A stretch of DNA of 64,000 nucleotides from Hysterangium stoloniferum (Eukaryota > Basidiomycota > Agaricomycetes > Hysterangiales > Hysterangiaceae). The stretch lies in NCBI GenBank assembly GCA_015178975.1, contig WHVD01000089.1:248001-312000 (forward strand), read 5' to 3'. Below the pieces are notes generated by a model. The model ran no database searches and was not told where the DNA came from. It worked only from the letters and a program-made list of their open reading frames with translations. Within the stretch, counting starts at the first letter, position 1; every line of letters begins with the position of its first letter. Positions 19,327 through 29,766 of this stretch are shown piece by piece. A program made the translations under genes and the position numbers.

Positions 19327-22300
19327 ATGCCATCTTCCATTCCCCAATTCCCTAAAGTCAATCAGACTAAAGGGAAGAAGGCAAACAGCACTCAAGAGAC
19401 AATGTCTCAGGGCAATGCACCCACTGCATTTCTCAAATGTGTTTTCTGCTCCATGACCAACCATACTATGGACAAGTGTCATCGCTTCATCAAGAAGCAG
19501 CAGGAAGCACAGGAGAGTGTCCTTACCAATCGTGCTAAAGGGAAGAAAAAGCCAAATAGGCCTCAGAAGACAATGTCTCAGAACAATGTTGAATATACTG
19601 GAAATGCACTTGCTTTCTCCTCATCCGATTCCTCCACCCTGCAGAATGGTTCTGACTATGATTGGCTTGCTGATACAGGTGCTAGTAGTCATATGACTCC
19701 TCATAGTCATTGGCTGCGTAACTACACACCATTATGTGTCCCAATCAAGTTAGCAGATCATACTGTTATCTACTCTGCAGGAGTTGGTTCTGTGGTATTC
19801 AACCCAGTTATAAATGGAAGGAAATCGCGATCTGTGGAGCTTACAAGAGTTTTGCATGTACCACAACTGCGCAGTAACCTATTGTCTTGTCTTTATCTCA
19901 CAAGACACAAAGGACTACTCATACACATTGATCGAACAACCATGCATTTCAAACTCTCTGGCCAGACTTTGTTTACAGCCAGAGTTACTGCACAGAATGC
20001 AGGCATCCTAAATGGTGCCACTGCACCTATTATTGAGCAAGCTGGTGCTGCCTCCACTCTTCCCTTTGATATCAATCTCTGGCATCGCCGTCTTGGACAT
20101 CACAGCTATGCTGATGTCCAGAAGATGATCAGAGAAGGATTGGTGGTTGGCTTAAACCTTGACTCAAAGGAACAACCTGATCCTATCTGTGAACCTTGCC
20201 TTGCTGGCAAAATGACTGCCAATCCATTTCCTACCTCACCAAGTCAATCTCAGACACCACTTGAGCTTATTCATAGTGATCTACATGGACCACTTCCTGT
20301 GCAAACAACTGAGGGTTATCACTACTGGATAACCTTCATTGATGATTGCACCAAGTTGCAAGCTGTTCTGTTCTTAAAACGGAAGAGTGATGCATTTGAA
20401 GCATTCAGGAGATACAAAGCTTATGCTGAGAATCTTCTGGGTTGCAAGGTCAAAGCTCTGCAGGATGACAAAGGGGGTGAATACATGTCAAATGCTTTCA
20501 TCAAGTTTACAGATGAATGTGGAATAGCACGCCGTCATACTACTCGCAATCGCCCTCAACAGAATGGAGTTGCAGAACGAGCCAATCGTACCTTGGCTGA
20601 TCATGTCACTGCCATGATGCATGAAGCGCGTATGCCTGCCTCATTCTGGAATCATGCTGTGGCATCTTATGTCTATGTATGGAATCGTCTGCCTACTGCA
20701 CCATTGCCTAAAACTACACCCTATGAGCAATGGTACAAACAGAAACCAGATGTGAGCAACTTGCGAGTGTGGGGGTGTACTGCCTATGTTTACATTCAAA
20801 AGGACAAAAGGAAGTCACTTCAGTCACACATGGAGAAATGCCTCTTTCTAGGCTATCCTGTGGGATACAAAGGTTGGCAATTCTACAACCCTGTTACAAA
20901 GAAGTTTATCATCTCTGAACGGGCTGTATTTGATGAACGCCACTTTCCTGGTCTATCTACTACTGGACCAATGCCTAATATTAGGCTTTTCCCAAATATA
21001 CCAAACTCTGACATTCCTTTATTTGTGCCAGAAGTAGAGGGGGATAATGATATTTCTGTCCCTCCTACTCATATTCCTGCACCTCCTGCTTATATTCCTG
21101 CACCTCCTGTTCAGATTCCTGCACCTCCTGCTCAGATTCCTGCACTTCCTGAACCCATTCAACTACCTCCTCCACCTGCACCAGAACCACAGCTTCGTCG
21201 CTCTCAGCGTGTTCCAAAGCAACCTGGTGAATGGTGGAAGGTACAACCAGCTCCAGCTCTAGCTGAAGATGATGATGAGGACATTGATTATGAGGAAGTA
21301 CAGTTTGTTGGAACAGCTTCAACTGCTGATCCACAAAACTACAAGCAGGCTATGAAAGGTGATGATGCAGATAAATGGCAAGAGGCTATAAATGCAGAGT
21401 ACAATACACTGGTAGAAAACAAGACATGGGAACTTGTTGACCTCCCAGTTGGTGCAAAGGCAATTGGTTCGGGTTGGGTGTTTAAAGTCATACACAATGC
21501 AGATGGCACCATTGAGCGTTATAAAGCTCGTCTTGTTGCCAAAGGATACTCACAACGTCCTGGCATTGACTACAATGAAGTGTTTGCACCTACTTTTAGA
21601 CCTGCCACTCTGCGTTTGATTCTGGCCCTAGCTGCCATTGAAGACATGGACTTGCGCTCTGTTGACATTTCTGCTGCTTTCACCCATGGTGACCTTGATG
21701 AGACAATCTATATGAGACAACCTGAAGGCTTCCATCAAGGAGGTCCTAATAAGGTTCTCAGACTCTTGAAATCACTTTATGGTCTCAAGCAGGGATCTCG
21801 TCAATGGAACATCAAGTTACATGGTGCACTTACTGAAATGGAGTTCAAACGAATTGAATCTGATACCTCTGTTTACATTTATTCAAATGGAGAGGTCAAG
21901 ATCTTTGTACCCATTTACATTGATGATATTACATTTGCATCCAAGTCCACTCTTGCCATTGACAAAGCTGTCAAGCAATTGTCCCTGCATTTCAAATGCC
22001 GTGATCTTGGATCCACTGTTTATTTACTTGGTGTGGGAGTTAGCAGAGATCGCTCTAAGCGACTCCTTACTCTTGATCAGCGACAGTTTATTCTCAACAT
22101 GCTTGAGCGTTATAAAATGTCTGATTGTCATCCAGTTCTCACACCTATGACACCTGGTACATCTCTTTCCAAAGAAATGGGTCCTGAGAATGCTGCAGAG
22201 GTGGATTTCATGCGTAGTGTTCCTTATCTCAGTGCTGTTGGGTCTTTACAATACCTGGCTACTATGACCCGTCCAGATATTGCTTATACTGTGTCCTACT

Positions 22301-22887
22301 TGGCACGTTTTAATGGCAATCCTGGACCAAAGCATTGGACAGCAGTGAAGCACTTGTTCAGATACCTAAAAGGTACACTGGAATACAAGTTGCATTACTC
22401 TGGTAAATGTGGCTCTGAATTATTTACCACATACACTGATGCTGCTCATGGTGATTGCATTGATTCTGGAAGATCCACTGGTGGTTATGTAACTATGATG
22501 GCTGGAGGTGCTATTGGCTGGAGTAGTAAACTACAAAGTATTGTCACACTTTCTACAACTGAAGCAGAATTTGTCTCTGCTGTAGAAGCTGGCAAGGAGA
22601 TTGCCTGGATGCGGCAAATCCTAGGTGAATTTGGCTACCAAGTTGATCAACCCTCCACTCTACACATTGACAACCAGTCTGCCATCAGTGTTGCTAAGAA
22701 CCCTGAGCATCATGGAAGGATGAAACATCTTGACCTGCGCTACTATTGGCTTAGGGATGCTGTAAATGCCAAGTGTATTGCTCCTTCCTATATTCCTACT
22801 GCAGAACAAATTGCAGATATTCTAACCAAGCCTCTATCTACTCCCAAGGTTCAATTTTGCCGCGATGGAATGGGTATAAGGACTTAG
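19327..22887 (+). CDS. Copia-1 polyprotein, gag-deleted (unit 1)
   Basis: I choose the ATG at 19,327 (MPSSIPQFPK), homologous to the start of the long-gag copy at 8350; the 60 open codons upstream are leader. The product is about 1,186 residues: CCHC zinc knuckle (C38, C41, H46, C51), aspartic protease ADTGASS (near 115-121), pre-integrase LWHRRLGHH, integrase core with HSDLHGP (about 315), LQDDKGG (about 377) and NGVAER (about 413), a proline-rich linker (PAPPAYIPAPP), RT from WVFKVIHNADG with YIDD near 864, and RNase H with TDAAHGD, TEAEF and DILTKPL at the end. The first 200 or so Gag residues are absent, replaced by a lysine-rich block copied from downstream. It would process, copy and integrate element RNA, with Gag supplied in trans. 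No stop or frameshift. Confidence 0.92.
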   Translation: MPSSIPQFPKVNQTKGKKANSTQETMSQGNAPTAFLKCVFCSMTNHTMDKCHRFIKKQQEAQESVLTNRAKGKKKPNRPQKTMSQNNVEYTGNALAFSSSDSSTLQNGSDYDWLADTGASSHMTPHSHWLRNYTPLCVPIKLADHTVIYSAGVGSVVFNPVINGRKSRSVELTRVLHVPQLRSNLLSCLYLTRHKGLLIHIDRTTMHFKLSGQTLFTARVTAQNAGILNGATAPIIEQAGAASTLPFDINLWHRRLGHHSYADVQKMIREGLVVGLNLDSKEQPDPICEPCLAGKMTANPFPTSPSQSQTPLELIHSDLHGPLPVQTTEGYHYWITFIDDCTKLQAVLFLKRKSDAFEAFRRYKAYAENLLGCKVKALQDDKGGEYMSNAFIKFTDECGIARRHTTRNRPQQNGVAERANRTLADHVTAMMHEARMPASFWNHAVASYVYVWNRLPTAPLPKTTPYEQWYKQKPDVSNLRVWGCTAYVYIQKDKRKSLQSHMEKCLFLGYPVGYKGWQFYNPVTKKFIISERAVFDERHFPGLSTTGPMPNIRLFPNIPNSDIPLFVPEVEGDNDISVPPTHIPAPPAYIPAPPVQIPAPPAQIPALPEPIQLPPPPAPEPQLRRSQRVPKQPGEWWKVQPAPALAEDDDEDIDYEEVQFVGTASTADPQNYKQAMKGDDADKWQEAINAEYNTLVENKTWELVDLPVGAKAIGSGWVFKVIHNADGTIERYKARLVAKGYSQRPGIDYNEVFAPTFRPATLRLILALAAIEDMDLRSVDISAAFTHGDLDETIYMRQPEGFHQGGPNKVLRLLKSLYGLKQGSRQWNIKLHGALTEMEFKRIESDTSVYIYSNGEVKIFVPIYIDDITFASKSTLAIDKAVKQLSLHFKCRDLGSTVYLLGVGVSRDRSKRLLTLDQRQFILNMLERYKMSDCHPVLTPMTPGTSLSKEMGPENAAEVDFMRSVPYLSAVGSLQYLATMTRPDIAYTVSYLARFNGNPGPKHWTAVKHLFRYLKGTLEYKLHYSGKCGSELFTTYTDAAHGDCIDSGRSTGGYVTMMAGGAIGWSSKLQSIVTLSTTEAEFVSAVEAGKEIAWMRQILGEFGYQVDQPSTLHIDNQSAISVAKNPEHHGRMKHLDLRYYWLRDAVNAKCIAPSYIPTAEQIADILTKPLSTPKVQFCRDGMGIRT

Positions 22888-22988
22888 TTTCTTGTTTTCT
22901 TTCTTACTCTCTGTAGTTTAGCAAAGTCTCTCTCTCTCTCTCTCTCTCTGTTTCTTTTTCTTTGGAGACATGTGAGATCAGGGGGGTC

Positions 22989-23337
22989 TGTTAAAACTGC
23001 CTCCACTGTCTCCAAAACCTTCTGGAACCTTCTAGAACCTTCTAGAAGCTTCCAGCATGTTCCAGGGTATTCCCAGTTCATTTCCCATGACAGCTGTCAA
23101 TCAGCTGTCACTTTGTATTCCAGCTGTCAATCAGCTGTCAGTTTCCATTCAAGCTGTCAATCAGCTGTCACTTATGACAGCTGTCAACCAGCTGTCAACC
23201 AGCTGTCACTTATGACAGCTGACAAGCCTACTGATGTATAACATATATAAGCTTGTAGTTAGTGACCTGAATAGTAACAACTTTCCTCAGACTTGTGTGT
23301 GTCACGTGTCACAGTAAGTCACAGGTCACATTTAACA
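22989..23337 (+). repeat. Copia-1 3' LTR (unit 1)
   Basis: A 349-bp LTR with ends TGTTAAAACTGCC and GTCACATTTAACA. It contains the heat-shock array, nine perfect CAGCTG motifs in TGACAGCTG or CAGCTGTCA context, a TATATAA box near 23,244 and a CACGTG motif near 23,303. Confidence 0.9.
23020..23052 (+). promoter_or_regulatory. Heat-shock element array in Copia-1 U3
   Basis: Seven contiguous alternating TTC and GAA triplets, each spaced by two bases, fit the nTTCnnGAAn consensus for heat-shock factor without a mismatch. Three further TTC triplets follow at 10-bp steps. The array is present in every Copia-1 LTR here, for example near 3600-3640, 8880, 10,450, 15,776, 18,194, 39,190 and 43,870. 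Confidence 0.75.
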
Positions 23338-23591
23338 CTACTACGAGCGGTGATCAGGGTAACGTGTCAGCTACTACATAAGTAGCAATATCTGAACTAC
23401 TAAACACTTCTGGCCTCGAACTGTAATAGTCAAGGCCTCCACTCGAACCATCGCACTTGTTGACTCCTTCATCATCTTGTGCTCTTTCTCTCACTTTCTC
23501 TTATATTGCACCGAATAGGTCAATATCCTCCTCTTCTACTCATTTCTTCGTATATAGAACGGTCTGAACTTCTACCACTCTTCACACTTAT

Positions 23592-23784
23592 GCTAATAAC
23601 CTGCAAGAAGCTCTGATTAACGCTTGGGTCCAAACACACTGGGAACGTTATAGGTTCCAGAAACCACGTGTAATGTTAGCAGAGGGTCAGGAAGTGGATT
23701 TTAGAGTCACCGACGACTTCTCTTCACCTAACCAGGTTCTCGTTAGTAAGACTAATGAGAGAGGCTCGACGAGAAGGATCGTCC
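23592..23784 (+). pseudogene. Gypsy-1 gag fragment, duplicated copy 1
   Basis: ANNLQEALINAWVQTHW onward continues the capsid-like segment that ends at 17,932. It was carried along with the tandem repeat; identical pieces are at 29,006-29,198 and 34,421-34,613. Only the last is followed by the rest of gag. Confidence 0.85.
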
Positions 23785-24352
23785 TGTTAATGGCATAGAA
23801 AAGAATTGACCCAGCCTGGGATTGAACCAAGGACCTCCTGGCTTTATATGCAGGTGCTCTTAACCACTGAGCTACTGGACCTATAGTCTAGTATTATATG
23901 ATGGATTATATATACATATATATAAGGACTTATGATGCCAACTTGTGCTCTTATAACAGCTTATATAACTGATGGCAAACCTGGGTCTTATAACAGTCTG
24001 TCACATATAGATATTGTATTTTCCCATTTCTAACACTTCCCCTGAAATCAATATCTAGTCTATACCCTATGCAGCGCACCAAGCTCACGGGGCCCATAAC
24101 CTGTTAAAGGCATAGAAAAGAATTGACCCAGCCTGGGATTGAACCAAGGACCTCCTGGCTTTATATGCAGGTGCTCTTAACCACTGAGCTACTGGACCTA
24201 TAGTCTAGTATTATATGATGGATTATATATACATATATATAAGGACTTATGATGCCAACTTGTGCTCTTATAACAGCTTATATAACTGATGGCAAACCTG
24301 GGTCTTATAACAGTCTGTCACATATAGATATTGTATTTTCCCATTTCTAACA
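23785..24352 (-). mobile_element. Junction TRIM between units 1 and 2
   Basis: The left LTR (23,785-24,035) has the left flank CGTCC and start TGTTAATGG of the solo TRIM at 34,614 but continues into the TRIM interior like the element at 18,371. LTR 2 is 24,102-24,352. The flanks do not match each other (CGTCC against CTGTC), as expected for a crossover product. tRNA-like blocks at 23,881-23,807 and 24,198-24,124. Confidence 0.9.
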
Positions 24353-24740
24353 CTGTCAACCAGCTGTCACTTATGACAGCTGACAAGCCTACTGATGTAT
24401 AACATATATAAGCTTGTAGTTAGTGACCTGAATAGTAACAACTTTCCTCAGACTTGTGTGTGTCACGTGTCACAGTAAGTCACAGGTCACATTTAACAGG
24501 TTATGGGCCCCGCGCTCTAAGCGCTCTAGTACTGTATAACGTTTTGCAAACTCGCTTCTTTTGAGTAAGTTTCAGCCTATACTTTATATTCCCCTGCCAG
24601 GCCCAGCCTTATTGCTGTTGCTAGTAGGGAGGAACTTGTACGCCACTAAGGCTGAGTTTCCCTCGAGACTACCGTCTGGACCTCGAGTTAAATACCTTTT
24701 TTTCTCAACTTCTTTGCGAGTTTGCTGCGTCTATACTACA

Positions 24741-27700
24741 ATGCCATCTTCCATTCCCCAATTCCCTAAAGTCAATCAGACTAAAGGGAAGAAGGCAAAC
24801 AGCACTCAAGAGACAATGTCTCAGGGCAATGCACCCACTGCATTTCTCAAATGTGTTTTCTGCTCCATGACCAACCATACTATGGACAAGTGTCATCGCT
24901 TCATCAAGAAGCAGCAGGAAGCACAGGAGAGTGTCCTTACCAATCGTGCTAAAGGGAAGAAAAAGCCAAATAGGCCTCAGAAGACAATGTCTCAGAACAA
25001 TGTTGAATATACTGGAAATGCACTTGCTTTCTCCTCATCCGATTCCTCCACCCTGCAGAATGGTTCTGACTATGATTGGCTTGCTGATACAGGTGCTAGT
25101 AGTCATATGACTCCTCATAGTCATTGGCTGCGTAACTACACACCATTATGTGTCCCAATCAAGTTAGCAGATCATACTGTTATCTACTCTGCAGGAGTTG
25201 GTTCTGTGGTATTCAACCCAGTTATAAATGGAAGGAAATCGCGATCTGTGGAGCTTACAAGAGTTTTGCATGTACCACAACTGCGCAGTAACCTATTGTC
25301 TTGTCTTTATCTCACAAGACACAAAGGACTACTCATACACATTGATCGAACAACCATGCATTTCAAACTCTCTGGCCAGACTTTGTTTACAGCCAGAGTT
25401 ACTGCACAGAATGCAGGCATCCTAAATGGTGCCACTGCACCTATTATTGAGCAAGCTGGTGCTGCCTCCACTCTTCCCTTTGATATCAATCTCTGGCATC
25501 GCCGTCTTGGACATCACAGCTATGCTGATGTCCAGAAGATGATCAGAGAAGGATTGGTGGTTGGCTTAAACCTTGACTCAAAGGAACAACCTGATCCTAT
25601 CTGTGAACCTTGCCTTGCTGGCAAAATGACTGCCAATCCATTTCCTACCTCACCAAGTCAATCTCAGACACCACTTGAGCTTATTCATAGTGATCTACAT
25701 GGACCACTTCCTGTGCAAACAACTGAGGGTTATCACTACTGGATAACCTTCATTGATGATTGCACCAAGTTGCAAGCTGTTCTGTTCTTAAAACGGAAGA
25801 GTGATGCATTTGAAGCATTCAGGAGATACAAAGCTTATGCTGAGAATCTTCTGGGTTGCAAGGTCAAAGCTCTGCAGGATGACAAAGGGGGTGAATACAT
25901 GTCAAATGCTTTCATCAAGTTTACAGATGAATGTGGAATAGCACGCCGTCATACTACTCGCAATCGCCCTCAACAGAATGGAGTTGCAGAACGAGCCAAT
26001 CGTACCTTGGCTGATCATGTCACTGCCATGATGCATGAAGCGCGTATGCCTGCCTCATTCTGGAATCATGCTGTGGCATCTTATGTCTATGTATGGAATC
26101 GTCTGCCTACTGCACCATTGCCTAAAACTACACCCTATGAGCAATGGTACAAACAGAAACCAGATGTGAGCAACTTGCGAGTGTGGGGGTGTACTGCCTA
26201 TGTTTACATTCAAAAGGACAAAAGGAAGTCACTTCAGTCACACATGGAGAAATGCCTCTTTCTAGGCTATCCTGTGGGATACAAAGGTTGGCAATTCTAC
26301 AACCCTGTTACAAAGAAGTTTATCATCTCTGAACGGGCTGTATTTGATGAACGCCACTTTCCTGGTCTATCTACTACTGGACCAATGCCTAATATTAGGC
26401 TTTTCCCAAATATACCAAACTCTGACATTCCTTTATTTGTGCCAGAAGTAGAGGGGGATAATGATATTTCTGTCCCTCCTACTCATATTCCTGCACCTCC
26501 TGCTTATATTCCTGCACCTCCTGTTCAGATTCCTGCACCTCCTGCTCAGATTCCTGCACTTCCTGAACCCATTCAACTACCTCCTCCACCTGCACCAGAA
26601 CCACAGCTTCGTCGCTCTCAGCGTGTTCCAAAGCAACCTGGTGAATGGTGGAAGGTACAACCAGCTCCAGCTCTAGCTGAAGATGATGATGAGGACATTG
26701 ATTATGAGGAAGTACAGTTTGTTGGAACAGCTTCAACTGCTGATCCACAAAACTACAAGCAGGCTATGAAAGGTGATGATGCAGATAAATGGCAAGAGGC
26801 TATAAATGCAGAGTACAATACACTGGTAGAAAACAAGACATGGGAACTTGTTGACCTCCCAGTTGGTGCAAAGGCAATTGGTTCGGGTTGGGTGTTTAAA
26901 GTCATACACAATGCAGATGGCACCATTGAGCGTTATAAAGCTCGTCTTGTTGCCAAAGGATACTCACAACGTCCTGGCATTGACTACAATGAAGTGTTTG
27001 CACCTACTTTTAGACCTGCCACTCTGCGTTTGATTCTGGCCCTAGCTGCCATTGAAGACATGGACTTGCGCTCTGTTGACATTTCTGCTGCTTTCACCCA
27101 TGGTGACCTTGATGAGACAATCTATATGAGACAACCTGAAGGCTTCCATCAAGGAGGTCCTAATAAGGTTCTCAGACTCTTGAAATCACTTTATGGTCTC
27201 AAGCAGGGATCTCGTCAATGGAACATCAAGTTACATGGTGCACTTACTGAAATGGAGTTCAAACGAATTGAATCTGATACCTCTGTTTACATTTATTCAA
27301 ATGGAGAGGTCAAGATCTTTGTACCCATTTACATTGATGATATTACATTTGCATCCAAGTCCACTCTTGCCATTGACAAAGCTGTCAAGCAATTGTCCCT
27401 GCATTTCAAATGCCGTGATCTTGGATCCACTGTTTATTTACTTGGTGTGGGAGTTAGCAGAGATCGCTCTAAGCGACTCCTTACTCTTGATCAGCGACAG
27501 TTTATTCTCAACATGCTTGAGCGTTATAAAATGTCTGATTGTCATCCAGTTCTCACACCTATGACACCTGGTACATCTCTTTCCAAAGAAATGGGTCCTG
27601 AGAATGCTGCAGAGGTGGATTTCATGCGTAGTGTTCCTTATCTCAGTGCTGTTGGGTCTTTACAATACCTGGCTACTATGACCCGTCCAGATATTGCTTA

Positions 27701-28301
27701 TACTGTGTCCTACTTGGCACGTTTTAATGGCAATCCTGGACCAAAGCATTGGACAGCAGTGAAGCACTTGTTCAGATACCTAAAAGGTACACTGGAATAC
27801 AAGTTGCATTACTCTGGTAAATGTGGCTCTGAATTATTCACCACATACACTGATGCTGCTCATGGTGATTGCATTGATTCTGGAAGATCCACTGGTGGTT
27901 ATGTAACTATGATGGCTGGAGGTGCTATTGGCTGGAGTAGTAAACTACAAAGTATTGTCACACTTTCTACAACTGAAGCAGAATTTGTCTCTGCTGTAGA
28001 AGCTGGCAAGGAGATTGCCTGGATGCGGCAAATCCTAGGTGAATTTGGCTACCAAGTTGATCAACCCTCCACTCTACACATTGACAACCAGTCTGCCATC
28101 AGTGTTGCTAAGAACCCTGAGCATCATGGAAGGATGAAACATCTTGACCTGCGCTACTATTGGCTTAGGGATGCTGTAAATGCCAAGTGTATTGCTCCTT
28201 CCTATATTCCTACTGCAGAACAAATTGCAGATATTCTAACCAAGCCTCTATCTACTCCCAAGGTTCAATTTTGCCGCGATGGAATGGGTATAAGGACTTA
28301 G
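24741..28301 (+). CDS. Copia-1 polyprotein, gag-deleted (unit 2)
   Basis: The protein is the same as that of the gene at 19,327, with an open frame of about 1,186 codons and all catalytic motifs (ADTGASS, HSDLHGP, YIDD, TDAAHGD). It arose by tandem duplication and not by its own insertion: it lacks its own TSD and its 5' LTR is only the last 146 bp before 24,498 behind a TRIM. Transcription from a full LTR would therefore need the 3' LTR of unit 1 at 22,989 and read through the gag fragment and TRIM. Confidence 0.9.
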   Translation: MPSSIPQFPKVNQTKGKKANSTQETMSQGNAPTAFLKCVFCSMTNHTMDKCHRFIKKQQEAQESVLTNRAKGKKKPNRPQKTMSQNNVEYTGNALAFSSSDSSTLQNGSDYDWLADTGASSHMTPHSHWLRNYTPLCVPIKLADHTVIYSAGVGSVVFNPVINGRKSRSVELTRVLHVPQLRSNLLSCLYLTRHKGLLIHIDRTTMHFKLSGQTLFTARVTAQNAGILNGATAPIIEQAGAASTLPFDINLWHRRLGHHSYADVQKMIREGLVVGLNLDSKEQPDPICEPCLAGKMTANPFPTSPSQSQTPLELIHSDLHGPLPVQTTEGYHYWITFIDDCTKLQAVLFLKRKSDAFEAFRRYKAYAENLLGCKVKALQDDKGGEYMSNAFIKFTDECGIARRHTTRNRPQQNGVAERANRTLADHVTAMMHEARMPASFWNHAVASYVYVWNRLPTAPLPKTTPYEQWYKQKPDVSNLRVWGCTAYVYIQKDKRKSLQSHMEKCLFLGYPVGYKGWQFYNPVTKKFIISERAVFDERHFPGLSTTGPMPNIRLFPNIPNSDIPLFVPEVEGDNDISVPPTHIPAPPAYIPAPPVQIPAPPAQIPALPEPIQLPPPPAPEPQLRRSQRVPKQPGEWWKVQPAPALAEDDDEDIDYEEVQFVGTASTADPQNYKQAMKGDDADKWQEAINAEYNTLVENKTWELVDLPVGAKAIGSGWVFKVIHNADGTIERYKARLVAKGYSQRPGIDYNEVFAPTFRPATLRLILALAAIEDMDLRSVDISAAFTHGDLDETIYMRQPEGFHQGGPNKVLRLLKSLYGLKQGSRQWNIKLHGALTEMEFKRIESDTSVYIYSNGEVKIFVPIYIDDITFASKSTLAIDKAVKQLSLHFKCRDLGSTVYLLGVGVSRDRSKRLLTLDQRQFILNMLERYKMSDCHPVLTPMTPGTSLSKEMGPENAAEVDFMRSVPYLSAVGSLQYLATMTRPDIAYTVSYLARFNGNPGPKHWTAVKHLFRYLKGTLEYKLHYSGKCGSELFTTYTDAAHGDCIDSGRSTGGYVTMMAGGAIGWSSKLQSIVTLSTTEAEFVSAVEAGKEIAWMRQILGEFGYQVDQPSTLHIDNQSAISVAKNPEHHGRMKHLDLRYYWLRDAVNAKCIAPSYIPTAEQIADILTKPLSTPKVQFCRDGMGIRT

Positions 28302-28402
28302 TTTCTTGTTTTCTTTCTTACTCTCTGTAGTTTAGCAAAGTCTCTCTCTCTCTCTCTCTCTCTGTTTCTTTTTCTTTGGAGACATGTGAGATCAGGGGGG
28401 TC

Positions 28403-28751
28403 TGTTAAAACTGCCTCCACTGTCTCCAAAACCTTCTGGAACCTTCTAGAACCTTCTAGAAGCTTCCAGCATGTTCCAGGGTATTCCCAGTTCATTTCCC
28501 ATGACAGCTGTCAATCAGCTGTCACTTTGTATTCCAGCTGTCAATCAGCTGTCAGTTTCCATTCAAGCTGTCAATCAGCTGTCACTTATGACAGCTGTCA
28601 ACCAGCTGTCAACCAGCTGTCACTTATGACAGCTGACAAGCCTACTGATGTATAACATATATAAGCTTGTAGTTAGTGACCTGAATAGTAACAACTTTCC
28701 TCAGACTTGTGTGTGTCACGTGTCACAGTAAGTCACAGGTCACATTTAACA
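28403..28751 (+). repeat. Copia-1 3' LTR (unit 2)
   Basis: Same 349-bp LTR as at 22,989, followed by the LTR C half (28,757-29,000) and the gag fragment 29,006-29,198. Confidence 0.9.
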
Positions 28752-29198
28752 CTACTACGAGCGGTGATCAGGGTAACGTGTCAGCTACTACATAAGTAGC
28801 AATATCTGAACTACTAAACACTTCTGGCCTCGAACTGTAATAGTCAAGGCCTCCACTCGAACCATCGCACTTGTTGACTCCTTCATCATCTTGTGCTCTT
28901 TCTCTCACTTTCTCTTATATTGCACCGAATAGGTCAATATCCTCCTCTTCTACTCATTTCTTCGTATATAGAACGGTCTGAACTTCTACCACTCTTCACA
29001 CTTATGCTAATAACCTGCAAGAAGCTCTGATTAACGCTTGGGTCCAAACACACTGGGAACGTTATAGGTTCCAGAAACCACGTGTAATGTTAGCAGAGGG
29101 TCAGGAAGTGGATTTTAGAGTCACCGACGACTTCTCTTCACCTAACCAGGTTCTCGTTAGTAAGACTAATGAGAGAGGCTCGACGAGAAGGATCGTCC

Positions 29199-29766
29199 TG
29201 TTAATGGCATAGAAAAGAATTGACCCAGCCTGGGATTGAACCAAGGACCTCCTGGCTTTATATGCAGGTGCTCTTAACCACTGAGCTACTGGACCTATAG
29301 TCTAGTATTATATGATGGATTATATATACATATATATAAGGACTTATGATGCCAACTTGTGCTCTTATAACAGCTTATATAACTGATGGCAAACCTGGGT
29401 CTTATAACAGTCTGTCACATATAGATATTGTATTTTCCCATTTCTAACACTTCCCCTGAAATCAATATCTAGTCTATACCCTATGCAGCGCACCAAGCTC
29501 ACGGGGCCCATAACCTGTTAAAGGCATAGAAAAGAATTGACCCAGCCTGGGATTGAACCAAGGACCTCCTGGCTTTATATGCAGGTGCTCTTAACCACTG
29601 AGCTACTGGACCTATAGTCTAGTATTATATGATGGATTATATATACATATATATAAGGACTTATGATGCCAACTTGTGCTCTTATAACAGCTTATATAAC
29701 TGATGGCAAACCTGGGTCTTATAACAGTCTGTCACATATAGATATTGTATTTTCCCATTTCTAACA
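29199..29766 (-). mobile_element. Junction TRIM between units 2 and 3
   Basis: A second chimeric TRIM with the same composition and unequal flanks as the one at 23,785. tRNA-like blocks at 29,295-29,221 and 29,612-29,538. Confidence 0.9.

Larger units (their letters stand above)
18163..23337 (+). mobile_element. Copia-1 element, complete, with TRIM in its 5' LTR
   Basis: The 5' LTR is 18,163-18,370 plus 18,944-19,084 (349 bp without the inserted TRIM), the primer site 19,085-19,098, the polyprotein gene 19,327-22,887, a CT microsatellite near 22,926-22,950, the polypurine tract AGATCAGGGGGGTC before 22,989, and the 3' LTR 22,989-23,337 (349 bp). TSD CTACT. Pol is open, so it could be recent, but Gag is deleted. 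Confidence 0.9.
17933..23586 (+). mobile_element. Solo Gypsy LTR (family C) split by Copia-1
   Basis: The LTR occupies 17,933-18,162 and 23,343-23,586 (474 bp in sum), flanked by CTTAT at 17,928-17,932 and 23,587-23,591. The Copia-1 between has TSD CTACT (18,158-18,162 and 23,338-23,342). An unbroken reverse copy of exactly 474 bp is at 58,162-58,635 and shows the empty target. Confidence 0.9.

Noticed and set aside
23090-23225. CAGCTG cluster as a CRISPR array
   Set aside because: Units are about 10-20 bp, irregular, have no unique spacers and lie in an LTR.
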